Shown here one piece after another: positions 1 to 10,303 of a stretch of DNA of 64,000 nucleotides (position 1 is the first letter of the stretch; the number at the start of each line of letters is the position of its first letter). The translations under genes were made by a program, and so were the position numbers. Where the stretch lies: positions 35,968,483-36,032,482 of the forward strand of contig OY744522.1 of NCBI GenBank assembly GCA_963556195.1, given 5' to 3'. Below the pieces are notes generated by a model. The model did no database searches and had not been told where the DNA came from. It saw only the letters and a list, made by a program, of their open reading frames with translations. This DNA is from Sepiola atlantica (Eukaryota; Mollusca; Cephalopoda; Sepiida; Sepiolidae).

Positions 1-199
1 GGCCCTAGTAATCTACAGGCGATGGTGGAAAAGGCTTTACATTGGATTTGGCTCAAAATTGAGGACTGTAGCAGCGGTACTACAAACGGCAACTACAACG
101 AGCCGCCATAACTATTTTGAATCTATGCTTAATTTTTAAGCTGGACCCTGATTAGTGCAAGCATGTAACTTAGTTTCTGGCTTACCCAATCAAAATCCA
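1..199. other. No recognisable gene at left edge
   Basis: I see no open frame of note, no RNA gene and no repeat shared with the rest of the window. One frame stays open for about 45 codons up to a TAA near 140, but it resembles nothing I know. Confidence 0.4.
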
Positions 200-780
200 T
201 CTCTCATGTGAGCTGAGCATGTGTCAGGAGATTATAAAAGGGAGCGCCCACTAGATTCTTTCTCTTCCTTAGCCATGAGACGGCACTGCTAACTACTCAT
301 CCATGTTATTATTATTATTTGTTTGTTATGCCTCTTTGGGCATCTCCCCTTTAACTATCTTCTCGGACCGAACACAAAACTTCTCTCTTGGGATGCAACC
401 CCCTCCCCCCACGAGGTGTCTGGCCCCGGGGTTCGACAAGAAGACCCAAGGATCCAACATCGTGACAGCTACACACACACATTGACATGGCCTGATTTTA
501 ACACCTGCGTACATACGGACTTTCTCATACAGACTTTCTCATATATGAACTATTCTCTTTTCCGTACAAACAGGACATTTATCCTACTCATTGACTCTCT
601 TACCTTTTGTCTTCGTCCATACTCAAGGACTTATTCTTTTATTAACACTCGTCTTGTTTATTCGCTTTTATTTACACCACAACGAAGATGGCCGATATAA
701 AATTGTTTTTAATGTTAGAATGAGACTTTGTCTTTCTATTCTACAGGACTCTAACATAGCTCAAAATCCACAGTAGACAC
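200..780 (+). repeat. Interspersed repeat A, LTR- or promoter-like
   Basis: A TATA-like ATTATAAAAGGG sits near 230 and is followed by a GC-richer leader. The core around 318-360 (TTTGTTTGTTATGCCTCTTT and onward) recurs in inverted orientation at about 43,430-43,515, which shows that this is interspersed repeat DNA. Short open frames of 60-125 codons overlap in several phases here and resemble no protein, so I do not call them genes. A TATA box followed by a leader would suit an LTR or a Pol II-driven element, but no matching second LTR or primer-binding site is visible. Confidence 0.45.
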
Positions 781-799
781 TAGCATCATATTATTTAAA

Positions 800-1130
800 A
801 AAAAAAAAATTTTTTTTAACGTAGTTCACCCCAAACAAGGCAGGCCGCCACTGTAGACGTAAGGGGCTACTGAGAAGAAAGAAAAGGGGAGAATGTTTGG
901 GGGGGGGGGGGGTTAACCTAAACTGGGATCTGCGCAGCGAGATGTCTGTTTACATTAATTTTAAATTTCTGCATGTCAGTACTGCCGGGGAAACAGGGGG
1001 CAGGGAGGGAGTTCCAGAGGCCAGCAGCACTAATAAAGAAGCTATTTGAGTAGAACCTATTGTTGGAGCAATCGAGGAACAAGGGCCGAAATTTTGACGT
1101 AGCTCCTTCCGAAGATGCTTGATATTAGAT
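800..1130 (-). pseudogene. LINE 3' end fragment (same family as 33.3 kb)
   Basis: From about 815 the sequence matches, with small differences, the left end of the LINE at 33,295. The shared parts are the GTTCACCCCAAACAAGGCAG block, the GGGATCTGCGCAGCGAG block and the segment coding the extreme C terminus of its ORF2 (minus strand). Only the terminal few hundred bases are present, so this is a 5'-truncated insertion in minus orientation. A G run interrupts it near 900. The right boundary is uncertain. Confidence 0.75.
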
Positions 1131-1765
1131 CTGGTGTTGAAGATGTTTACTGATCAGCACTTAATAAGTCTATGCTTTGATTTCTTCTTCAGGTTCTACT
1201 GAATGCCACTCAAGTTTGATCGGTGATATTCAGTCGTGTAATGTTCTTTAAAACTATGTAAAGTCTGTCTGCCAAATTGTAGTTTTTAGAAAGAGTAATA
1301 CACCAACAAATTTATTGGCAAGTAAAGATTTCAAAAACTAAATTTACTACACAATCGTATATATTTTTTTGCTGATAGAGTATATATTTTTGGAACAAAT
1401 CACCAAATAATAGCACTGGTGTAGACAATTTTTATGAATAATTTGGATGCATTCAAAAATTATAGTAAAACGATTAATCTAAAAGAAATTGTTGGGGTCT
1501 ATCTGATGAAACATTTAATAGAATTTGATCTCTATGTTCCTATTACGTATTCTGGAGTTTTGTTTGTTTATTAACAGGTGAAAACGGGTTATAGCTGCCC
1601 AAAGATGAATGCATAAATAAACAGTTCGAACATGTCAACCCGGGGTACCGGTTTTTTGCTTAAAGCCGTAAAATCTTCACTCACACTCTGCGAGTGAGAA
1701 AAGTCCTGATATAAAGGTATGTTTATTTACTCCTCTGCAGGAGTTAGGCACAAGGCCAGTTTTAT
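1131..1765. other. No gene seen
   Basis: AT-rich DNA without a coding or RNA feature that I can support. Confidence 0.5.
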
Positions 1766-1769
1766 CTTA

Positions 1770-2050
1770 CTCCCACCAGTAAGATGTGACCACAGCTTGG
1801 GTCGAGTAAGTGGGGTTAAAAGCCAGCGCTCGAGAGGTGAGCACTCTGGCCATTTAAAAATTGCCTGGGCAGCCCCGTCGGCATCCCCCGGTAGGGGCGC
1901 CTCAAGCAGTAAGCAATAAACTTACTCCTCCCCAAAGAGGGGAGGCGAAGCCTGGGAGGGTGGACCTCCTAGAACTGCACAGGACAGGCGTGCAGTATCC
2001 ATCGGAACAGATACTACACTTACTTCCTAGCCTGTGCCAGGTAAGTATTA
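1770..2050 (+). repeat. Interspersed repeat B, copy 1
   Basis: This GC-richer block of about 280 bp matches 37,540-37,838 in the same orientation. Shared landmarks are GTAAGATGTGAC, GAGCACTCTGGCC, GCCTGGGCAGCCCCGTCGGC, CCCAAAGAGGGG and CATCGGAACAGATACTACAC. Its length and GC content would suit a SINE or a short non-autonomous element, but I see neither a clear tRNA-like head nor terminal inverted repeats. The short open frames inside it are not supported as genes. Confidence 0.7.
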
Positions 2051-2730
2051 TGTTTAGGTTTCTGAAGTAAGTAAAAAATATAGGTTTTTGTGTCCTTTCT
2101 TTCTGTGTGGCCAATAGTAATTTGCATAAGTGCCTTCTGATTGGCCAATGGCTGCTGAGATATTTATTATTCATCCGGAATTTCAAATCTATTACGTCAG
2201 TTCGACTTTTCTTCTTCTTCTCCTTCTTTTTTTATTCACCCCACCCGTTTCCGCCATCTTAGTTTGGTCTAGAAAATGCGCCTTTTTTCAATCATGTGTG
2301 TGTGTGTCTCTAAAAAAAATACATATTAAATAATGTCATTTCGTATTCTGTTTTTGTTGTTGTTGTTGTTGTTTGTTAAATTTCCGTTGACATGTTATTT
2401 TCGATTTTGTTTACATCACCGTTTAGAAAATGTCGGACCGAATGAAGAAATGAATATTAAATAAAGAAACAAAAAACTTAAGAAATTTAGTTTCAATTGT
2501 TGAATAGGGGCACCGTTGAAAAATGGCGCATATTTCGATTGATTTTAGCTCATATTTTGGATAAAATTGATTATGGGTTCAATTGTATTATAGAGATTGT
2601 TGTAATATTTCGTCCGTTTCGTTTGGCATTTCTCCAAAATTCCATCTCTTGGTCTGAAATGATACTTTTTGCTCTAAAGTAAATATTTAATTTACTTTTT
2701 AATCTATATAAAATTGAACTTTGGACATTT
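2051..2730. other. AT-rich spacer with a possible repeat F copy
   Basis: No gene is apparent. The stretch around 2,490-2,640 resembles the left arm of the palindromic element at 20,498-21,052 (shared words include TTGAAAAAT and TAAAATTGATT). A (GTT)n run lies near 2,352-2,372. Confidence 0.35.
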
Positions 2731-2732
2731 TA

Positions 2733-3341
2733 ACGACAGCTAACAGAACGAAAAAGGGGTAAAAAAAAACGACAACAAATAGTCAACAAATAAATATTAC
2801 GAAAGGCAAGATAAGTTACTCTTCTACTAATCTAGATAAGTTTATTTGTGTTTTAACTTATTTTAAAGAGTGTTTTTTTTTTGTGTTCAAAATAAACCCG
2901 GTGTCCACCTGTTCAGTTGGTGCCCAGAAAATTCGGCAAGAGAAAAATTCGGCAATTTTGGCAAAGTAGAAAAAGTCGGCAATTATGGAATAAATATCGA
3001 TTGAAAATAGATTTTAGAACCGTTCTTGCGGGACGGGGGGGGGGTATAGTTGTAAATATTCCCCACACACCAATAAAGAACACTTCTTGTATTATCTTTT
3101 TGGTACTTGTACAGTTTACGGACAGGGCTATTTTTTAGATAAGTTTCTCAAGTTAAATTCAATTGTTACGATATATTTTGTTTATAAAATTGTTAGGTGA
3201 AAGTACAGGATAGTTAAGAATGGTTTTCAAAATAATGTTATTATTTCAACCCGGTTCGTAATTACGTTACGAGATTAAATCCATCATAATGAATTTAGGT
3301 TTCTTTGTAAACAAGTCAGCCATTTTAATATTTTATTAATA

Positions 3342-3399
<58 letters not shown>

Positions 3400-4420
3400 A
3401 TTACTTCGTGTCTGTTCGAAATTTGAAAGGAAATTTGTTTTTCTTGTCATAAAATACATTTCGGGCATTTTTAATGATAGTTAGCAGAACGAAAGGGGTA
3501 AAAAACAAAAAACAAAAACAAATAGGCAACAAATAAATGTTACGAAAGGCAAGATCAGTTACTCTTCTACTAACCTGGATATGTTTATTTGTGTTTTAAT
3601 TTATTTTAAAGCGTTTTTTTGTTGTTGTTCAAAGCAAACCCGGTGCCACTTGTTCAGTTAGAACGGAAAAATGGCTGAATATACACAGTTTTGATAATCG
3701 CTCAAAAAACGAAAATTAAACAAAATACTGGTAGAACATTACATTTTCCCACGATTGGTGACATTTATTAAATGGGTTTCTAACACTATTTTGTTTATTT
3801 TTCGATTTTCACCGATTATCAAGGATCCCGTGCAGGGCTCATGAACAGCCATTTTGTTTTTCATTCTCACTGAACAGGTGGACACCAGGTTTGTTTTGAA
3901 CAAAAAAAAAAACGCTTTAAAATAAGTTAAAACACAAATAAACTTATCCAGGTTCGTAGAAGAGTAACTTATCTTGCCCGTCGTAACATTTATTTGCTGC
4001 CTTCTAAGAATTTTAAAGCCAGTTTAAATGGCTTTGTTAACTATTCTGTACTTTCACCTAACAATTTAATAAACAAAAGATATCGTAACAATTGAATTTA
4101 ACTTGAAAAACTTATCTAAAAAAATAGCTCGGTCCGTAAACTGCACAAGTACCAAAAAGATAATACAAGAAGTGTTCTTTATTGGTGTGTGTGTATGGAG
4201 TTGGGAAGCCCCGTATTTACAACTATATCCCCCCCCCCCACCGCTAGAACGGTTCTAAAATCTATTTTCAATCGATATTTATTCAATAATTGCCGAATTT
4301 TCCTAAATTCGTTCAGTTAGAACACAGTACAGAATAGCTGTTTATGAACCCTGCATGGGGATCCTTGATAATTGGTGAAAAATCAAAAAATAACAAAATA
4401 GCGTTAGAAACGACTGTGGA
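2733..4420. repeat. Repeat C: nested palindromic repeat cluster
   Basis: Related segments lie here in alternating orientation. Units at 2,733-2,915 and 3,475-3,660 are direct copies (shared GCAAGAT.AGTTACTCTTCTAC and TTATTTGTGTTTTAA words). About 3,865-4,010 is an inverted copy. The arm 2,917-3,220 is mirrored at about 4,035-4,325, and the 3,690-3,845 segment is partly mirrored at 4,340-4,410. A further copy lies at 12,785-13,120. No transposase frame is present. The architecture suits a non-autonomous DNA transposon or a foldback element in which copies inserted into one another. Confidence 0.7.
3346..3397. repeat. (TA)n microsatellite
   Basis: About 26 uninterrupted TA dinucleotides lie near the centre of the repeat C cluster. 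Confidence 0.95.
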
Positions 4421-4439
4421 GGTGTGATTTAAGAATAGT

Positions 4440-4740
4440 CCTTACTCTTCTGTTGTACTCAACTGTGACCTAGTTTTTCATTTCCTTGTTTTTAATCTTA
4501 TCCGCCTCCAGTATTCCTAAGTATTTGTAGCCCCTCTCACTGTCTACATTCTTCATCAGATCTGTTGTTGGGAGTTCAAGGCCATCTGAGTGGACAAATT
4601 TACCCCTTTTTACAACTAGAATGCCGCATTTAGTGATGCCAAATTCCATTCATATGTCGTCACTAAATAATTTAACCGTATTCATTAGGGTATCTAGTTG
4701 GGTTTCATTCTTTCCAAAAACCTTAAGGTCATTCAATTTT
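4440..4740 (-). pseudogene. LINE reverse transcriptase fragment after motif C
   Basis: The minus strand reads NDLKVFGKNETQLDTL, then FSDDI, a stop, MEFGITKCGILVVKRG, and further on GYKYLGILEADKIK. This is the region just downstream of RT motif C in LINEs that carry a C-terminal restriction-like endonuclease (R2/R4/NeSL-type families). In-frame stops show that it is dead. On the minus strand it comes after, not before, the endonuclease fragment at 4,735-5,172. That is the reverse of the order inside one element, so the two pieces are separate insertions or a rearrangement. Confidence 0.6.
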
Positions 4741-5172
4741 CTTATATTTTTGTTTTTGCCGGGGATGCCAGACATTCACCAAGTATTTCAGGGACTCCAA
4801 CCGAGAGATCTTTTTAAGATTCTAACTGTCCCTTTAAGCAAAATTGTTTGTATCTCTCTTGCACTTGTTTCACCGGGTATATTCACCAGATAGCTTTTGA
4901 AATTCTTTTTCATTAGTCCGGTTGCTTCTATAATAACTGGAATGATGGAGATCTTCCTAAGATTCCAGTATTTTTTCATGTCGTACCTAAGACCCTGATA
5001 TTTCGGTATCTTCTCCCTCTCAGCTCTGTTTAAGCCAGCATCATGAGGGGCACTGACTTCAACTAGGGTTGCTACTTTCTCCCTCTTGTCCCATATCACT
5101 ATGTCAAGTTTAACAGCTCCGTTTTGATAAGTATGTAGCTGTAGGAATTGCATAGTCATAATGGATGGTGTA
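4735..5172 (-). pseudogene. Restriction-like endonuclease C-terminal domain of a LINE
   Basis: The open frame at 4,788-5,159 reads 123 residues. It contains LDIVIWDKREKVATLVEVSA, then LNRAEREKIPKYQGL, then IPVIIEATGLMKK and a final segment ending GTVRILKRSLG. The D-(X)n-EVSAP arrangement followed by the RAEREKI.KYQ helix is typical of the PD-(D/E)XK endonuclease at the C terminus of R2/R4-type LINEs, which nicks the target for target-primed reverse transcription. No RT precedes it in frame, so it is a 5'-truncated copy. The 4,735-4,865 end is repeated at 5,342-5,497, which helps define the element's 3' end. Confidence 0.65.
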
Positions 5173-5341
5173 TGACTTATTTACAACAGTTCTTTATGAT
5201 ATATGTTCCCAAGATTTGCTGCTACACTGGATATTCAACTTTTTACAGATGGTCCAGTGAAGATATTTGCACACTCCATTGTGTCGCATTGTATAGTAGC
5301 CAAGAGAACCTTACAACTGGATGTATGGTTTCTCTCTTTTT

Positions 5342-5497
5342 TTAATAATTTTCTTATCTTTTTGTTTTTGCTGGGGATGGGGCATCCTACCATGATGCAA
5401 GACATTCACCCGCTATTTCAGACACTCCAGCCGAGAGATCTTTTTAAGATTCTAACCGTTCCTTTAAGTGCAATTGTTTGTACCTCTCTAGCACTTG
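5342..5497 (-). pseudogene. Second copy of the same LINE 3' end
   Basis: This stretch matches 4,735-4,865 in the same orientation, sharing CCGAGAGATCTTTTTAAGAT, GACATTCACC and a TTTTTGTTTTTG run. It is a further 5'-truncated copy of the endonuclease-type LINE, and it abuts a degenerate tandem repeat. Confidence 0.65.
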
Positions 5498-5745
5498 GTT
5501 GGGGGGATGGGATTTTAAATTTTTTTTTACTAAAAATATCTCTTGGGGTGGGGGGATAGAAAAAAATTGTAGGGGTGGGATTAAAAAAAAAATTTTTTTA
5601 ACTAAAAATATTTCTTTGGGTGGGGGAGAGTAAAAAAAATTTTTTTTACTAAGAATATTTCTTTGGGTGGGAAGGTAAAAGAAAAAAATTTGGGTGGGTG
5701 GGGTAAAAAAAAAATTTTTCTTACAAAAAATAAATATTTTTAGGA
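5498..5745. repeat. Degenerate A/T- and G-rich tandem repeat
   Basis: About four units of roughly 56-66 bp, each made of an A/T homopolymer block, a CTAAAAATAT.TCTTTGGG-like core and a GGTGGGG block. The open frame on the minus strand here is a product of the repeat. Confidence 0.75.
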
Positions 5746-5908
5746 GGGTTGGCGTTACTTCCTTCTTTTTGAGATGTGTGGAGGTGATGTAGTATCTGTT
5801 CTGCTTCCAATTAGCATAAATATGCAACCGGGGGCTTGTGCAGTATCCCGTGCTTATGGAATAGGTTTTTAAGGGGCTTGTGCAGTATTGCGCCTCTATG
5901 GAATATGT

Positions 5909-5911
<3 letters not shown>

Positions 5912-5941
<30 letters not shown>

Positions 5942-5989
5942 CTTCTTCTTCTTCTTCTTCTTCTTCTTCTTCTTCTTCTTCTTCTTCTT
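5912..5989. repeat. (TTC)n microsatellite
   Basis: About 26 TTC triplets. Read on the minus strand this gives a polyglutamate run inside a 77-codon frame, which I do not regard as a gene. Confidence 0.95.
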
Positions 5990-6186
5990 CATGATCAGGG
6001 GCACAAAGGCACCATATGGGTTCTTTGATATGACAGGGGCACATTAATATGAGTTTTTTTATGATAGTGACGCTACATGAATGAACTTGATTTTTGTTCT
6101 TTGATACGGCAGGTGTGCATTAATATGAGTTATTTTTTTATGATAGTGACACAACATGAACGAACATAATTTTGGTTCTTTGATAC

Positions 6187-6530
6187 GACAGGGGCGTACA
6201 TAGTATGCACACCAGGGCGGCGATAGGTACATATATAGTATGAGCACTGGGGCGGCAATAGGTACGTATATAGTATGCGCACCGGGGCGGCGATAGGTAC
6301 ATATATAGTATGCACACCAGGGCGGCGATAGGTACATATATAGTATGAGCACTGGGGCGACGATAGGTACGTATATAGTATGCGTACCGGGACGGCGATA
6401 AGTACGTATATAGTATGCCCACCGAGGCGGCAATAAGTACGTACATAGTATGCGTACTGGGGCAGCGATAGGTGTGTATATTGTATGTGCACCGGGGCGG
6501 CGATAGGTACGTATATAGAAGGCGCATACA
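6187..6530. repeat. 35-bp minisatellite, about ten units
   Basis: Units carry GGGGCGGCGATAGGTAC followed by ATATAGTATG and are spaced 35 bp apart (for example 6,251 and 6,286). Because 35 is not a multiple of three and the unit lacks minus-strand stops, overlapping frames of 124-221 codons appear with a cycling Y/R/P-rich pattern. They are artefacts of the array. The array lies just upstream of a Helitron-like 3' end. Confidence 0.9.
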
Positions 6531-6780
6531 GAGGTGGTACTTTTAATAGAAATATGTCAACATTTTGCCCTGGACAATGGAAGAGAAGTGGTGGGGAACA
6601 GACAGCTTTCGCCGAAGGTAACAGGGAGAAGGTGGCAATGGGAAGAGGGGGGCAATGAAATGGGGCGACAAGGGAAGAGAAAGGAAAAAAGATAAAGAGA
6701 TGACTATGGAGAGAGGGAGAGAAATACAAGTTGGAATATAACGATGTTGCACGCGCGATTTTTCTTCTATTTTGTGTTTT

Positions 6781-6814
6781 TATGACCCCGAGCAACGCCG
6801 GGTAACCCTGCTAG
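6781..6814 (+). mobile_element. Helitron-like 3' terminus
   Basis: The sequence ACCCCGAGCAACGCCGGGT can form a short GC hairpin. It is followed about ten bases later by CTAG and then T, the arrangement seen at 3' ends of many animal Helitron-like elements. The purine-rich stretch from 6,540 and the 35-bp minisatellite upstream may belong to the same non-autonomous element. No Rep/helicase coding sequence is present. A similar end on the minus strand lies at 29,756-29,793. Confidence 0.4.
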
Positions 6815-6827
6815 TAATAAATAAAGT

Positions 6828-7311
6828 CTAATTTTCGGCTCTGCTCAAGAAGGTGAGTGAGACAAAAGATCTTGGCGTTCTGATAGACTCATCCTTCAAG
6901 CCATCTAAACATTGTATTCAGGCTGCAAACAAAGCAAGGAACTCCCTATTTCTCATGCCAACTCACTCTTAGAAATATTTTTCCACTTTATGTTTCTCTC
7001 GTCAGCCTACTGTTAGAATATGGTGTCTAAGCCTCTGTTCCATATATAATACGTGATATCCAGAAGTTGGAGAGAGTTCAACGACGTACTACTTGAATGG
7101 TGCAGTGACTACGTGATCTGCACTACGAAAGTCGACTCGAGAAATTTAACCTTTTTCTCCCTTGAGCACCAATGTTCATGTGGTGATCTCATTTTGACGT
7201 ACAATCTCCTCAATGGCCATTATGATCTACACCAGGACATACTATTCACTCCTGCACCAAAAAGAGGGCTACACAGGCATTATCAGAAATTTAGGAATTT
7301 ACTTACTGATA
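6828..7311 (+). pseudogene. CR1/Jockey-type LINE RT C-terminal fragment
   Basis: Plus-strand translation gives LLKKVSETKDLGVLIDSSFK, then HCIQAANKARNSLF. After frameshifts, near 7,140-7,300, it gives NLTFFSLEHQCSCGDLILTY and a HYDLHQDILFTPAPKRGL segment. These are the thumb and tail of a non-LTR reverse transcriptase, after motif C. Several frameshifts and stops make it dead. It runs directly into an LTR fragment at 7,312. The RT fragment at 54,430-54,660 appears to belong to a related family. Confidence 0.7.
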
Positions 7312-7470
7312 TAACTTGGTCAGAAGTTATAATAAAATAACCAGAGTGTAAGGTCTTTAAAAGAGGATCGTTTATTACAACGTATATATCTTGTACAAAA
7401 CAATAGCACTATCGGTAATCCAATAGGATTAACATAATACAGTCGAATACCGTCGAATACACATACAGGC
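7312..7470 (-). repeat. Partial LTR, copy 2
   Basis: About 155 bp match 10,304-10,456 in the same orientation, including AACCAGAGTGTAAGGTC, GTATATATCTTGTACAAAAC and CCAATAGGATTAACATAATA. It contains a short internal duplication of GTCGAATAC. Only the inner part of the LTR is present; similarity stops after ACACATAC. Confidence 0.75.
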
Positions 7471-7920
7471 TGAAGCGCTCCACTGGTTTTCTTTCACATG
7501 TGCTCTTTCTTTTATTCCGAAGTAATGGAATTGAATCCTTTCCAGTTTGGGGGCGAAGACAAATTTTGTTCAGCTCGTAAGGCTGGTTCAGTAGATAAGT
7601 TAAAAGTCACTTCTGGTGAAAAAATAACAAACAGAAATTTCAATTTTGGGGGGCCTGGACCCAAATCACCTTATTTGGTCATTTTGGGCCAAATACACCT
7701 TTTCGGAATTAATCTAGACATAAAATGATTTTCTGACACTGCTTGATGGCTCATTTGAAACATATCAGCAAGTCACTTCTAGTCAAAATGACAAAATTCA
7801 AAAATCAATTGGTTTATCAAATATAGAGAATACATAAAGTTAAAAGTATTAACTGACAAGGTGCATATAAAAGTACAAAAGTATAAAAGTATAAATGTAT
7901 GTATTGGAATTAGAATAGCT

Positions 7921-8757
7921 CGTTGGGAGCGTATTAACAAGGCAGACTTGCATTGTTTCTCTGTTCTTCACTTCAAATTGCGTTCATTGGACTTTGCTCA
8001 AAAGATACTGTATCGGTCGTTCTGTGGACAGAAGGACTGGAGGGAGGATGAAATGATTAACTTTGGATATTATGCGGATCCTCAACAATGCGAAAAAAGA
8101 ATGTATCGATGCAATCCGAAAAATCACCGGTATGTTAATGGATGCACCATGTGCGAGTGGAGGAAATACAAATAATGGTCCGTTTTGCAACAGATTTTTC
8201 GGCCCTCAAAATCGCTTTTACGTATGTTCTCTCATCCGTAACAGCGTGGATCGTGAAAATTTTGAAACATTCATGAGTAACACCAACATTATCCTGCTAT
8301 CACCGAGTCTGTCACAAACAAATGTGTGCATGTGGAAGCATTGAAAACCTTGGGCATCGAGATAATGCTTAATCTCAGAATTGCCTTCGTCGATGAGAAG
8401 GCTAAACCATGGATTATGATAATCCCAAGTTACCATCAAATGTGTGCCCATAGTTCAAGTGGAATAACGGTAACTCGATAGCAAAATGGAGTGAGAGTCC
8501 AGTAGAGTCTTGGAACAAGCACGTTCGGCCTTTCCTAAGTGGTCCAGCTGCATTGTCTCAGCAACTGTCCATCAAGGACAATATTCATGATATACTTCGA
8601 CGAATGTTAATAATGTCTCATCCTGAAATCGCTTCACGACACCCCCGACCTTACTGTAATATTTGTGATGAAACTGGACACACAGCAAGGTCAATAAGAC
8701 ATACCAAGTCGACTGCTTCAACTATGAAACAAGCTCAAATAGATTCATTGTATTATT
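7921..8757 (+). pseudogene. RAG1/Transib-like transposase relic (tentative)
   Basis: Three or four overlapping plus-strand frames read as one degraded protein. From 7,921 it gives ADLHCFSVLHFKLRSLDF and ILYRSFCGQKDWRE. From about 8,130 it gives MDAPCASGGNTNNGPFCN, then NVCMWKH, then TLGIEIMLNLR and KPWIMIIPSYHQ. From about 8,455 it gives NSIAKWSESPVESWNK, then SIKDNIHDILRRMLI and a zinc-knuckle-like PYCNICDETGHTARSI. The W-S-E-x3-E-S-x-N-K block can be laid on the RAG1 segment holding the catalytic Glu (mouse E962), and the GN..N..R block on the segment upstream of it. At least three frameshifts and a stop make it dead, and the last knuckle cysteine is Ile. The homology rests on memory of the family, not on a search. 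Confidence 0.4.
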
Positions 8758-8759
8758 GA

Positions 8760-9087
8760 CAAGTTTACTTTTGTTTGTTCGTTCATTGAACATTTTCAGC
8801 AAAATTTTACTTAAATACCGGAAAATTTAAATTTTCCTTGAATAATAAAGAATTTTCAAGAATACTGTGTTTGACTCCTTAATACCTTTTGATTGGTCTC
8901 TTTTTAATGATAATGTGTATAAAATCTATTTTGTAGTACACCAGGTCCCCACAGTGAGAAATTATGAGAACATTTTCAAAAATTATGATTTTTCTGAAAA
9001 ATTTGGGGAAAATTGACGGGAATTATGTGTTCTGAATAATTCACCCCTACCTGATTTCAAGTTAATTTTTTTTTAAATTGAATGCAA
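8760..9087. other. No gene seen
   Basis: AT-rich spacer between the transposase relic and the gag pseudogene. It may be the remains of either element. Confidence 0.4.
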
Positions 9088-9672
9088 TCAAAGGCTTTTT
9101 CTTTCTACATATTCAGAAAAGGGATAAAAAAATGCTTTCAAATAGATGGAAACAGAATTTTTCCATCTTGTTTCTGTTGATGACTGTAAAGTGGGGGGCC
9201 CAAGCCAAAAAGTGAGGGGGCCCAAGCCAAAAAGTGAGGGGGTTTGAGCCTCCCCTCCCCCATGTTCCCCTCTCCATGTATTTATAGTTTCATCGAATGA
9301 AACTTCCTCAGGTTTTCCGGGCAATATCAAATTCGTATATTTGATATTCTCCTCTGTTCCCAGTTTCTGTAATAACAGGGTTACCCGTTCTTCATCCGAC
9401 CAATCTAGGCACCTTTTTAGTAAATATCGTTTCAAATGGTCTGAAATATGCTGGAAATGTAACGGCCGAATCAGGTTCGTATACAAATTCAGATAAAGAA
9501 TTTGCAATTCCTGCGGCAGAAAAAAACTGTTTTTTCTTTTACCGGTGGTCTGTTTCAGAATTTTTTTAGAAACTTTCCTGTTGTTGCAGTATTTGTTGTT
9601 GCAACTCTTGATGCTGTTGTTGTTGTTGTTGTTGTTGCATGCTTGTACCCAGCATTTTAATAATTGTTCCAT
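9088..9672 (-). pseudogene. Ty3/gypsy-type gag N-terminal fragment
   Basis: Reading from an ATG at 9,672 the protein begins MEQLLKCWVQACNNNN and contains DWSDEERVTLLLQKLGTEEN followed by YTNLILPGKPEEVSFDETI. The (S/A)DEE.V.LLL.KLGT....Y.N.ILP..P...SFDET pattern is that of gag proteins of Ty3/gypsy-like retrotransposons in invertebrates. An asparagine run comes from a (GTT)n tract. After about residue 150 the frame enters low-complexity DNA (9,190-9,265, a duplicated GCCAAAAAGTGAGGGGG block), and no protease, RT or integrase follows. It lies 632 bp inside the LTR at 10,304-10,538, in the same orientation. Confidence 0.6.
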
Positions 9673-10303
9673 ATTGAAAATACTCAAGAGAACTCGACAC
9701 AAACAAAAAAAAATGTTTTCTTTTTTTTTTTTAGAAAAAGTAATAGCAGTGAGTGCACTATTATTAGTTACTAAAAAGTATTGAACTTTTATCCTGTATA
9801 GTTTGTAATGTTAATGGTTCGAATTCGAATTTGAGTCACGGTCCATCATACATTTTTTTTTAAAAATCAAACAATAAAAGTATTCTTACATTTTTAAAAG
9901 GTTTTCCTCTTAGACATGCCTTTTTTTAAGATGTTTTTTTAGTTGTACTGGGAAAAAACAAATCCACAGTAATCCTTGTTTTTTTAGCACACGTATGTCC
10001 GACGATAAAAACTGTTTGTTGGATGCTTTCTTTTTTTTTGTTGTGCCTTGTAGAGGTACATCCTTTTTTGTAGTGTGAATTCGATTAGCGAACCACGTTT
10101 GCAGCTGATATCTTTAAATCAACGTCAGTCGGATTATTTCGTTCAGAACGTGATTTGCATGTATTTACTGAATAAAAACAAAGCACGCACGTGACTGAAT
10201 ATATTCCAAAATTTGGATTCGTTTCGAATCCTTGTTTACGAGTTGATATATTTGACTTTACCATGTCTTTTATGGGTTCGTTTTCGAAATTCTCGTCGCC
10301 AGC
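9673..10303. other. Leader region of the gypsy-like element
   Basis: AT-rich, with no gene seen. At its right edge, next to the LTR, the minus strand reads CTGGCGACGAGAATTTCG, a plausible primer-binding region directly after an LTR. Confidence 0.4.

Noticed and set aside
5444..6044. Lysine/phenylalanine-rich and polyglutamate frames on the minus strand
   Set aside because: They derive from the degenerate A/T-G tandem repeat and the (TTC)n tract.
6059..6795. Minus-strand frames of 124-221 codons rich in Y, R and P
   Set aside because: Produced by the 35-bp minisatellite and the purine-rich flank; the three phases give cyclic versions of one pattern.
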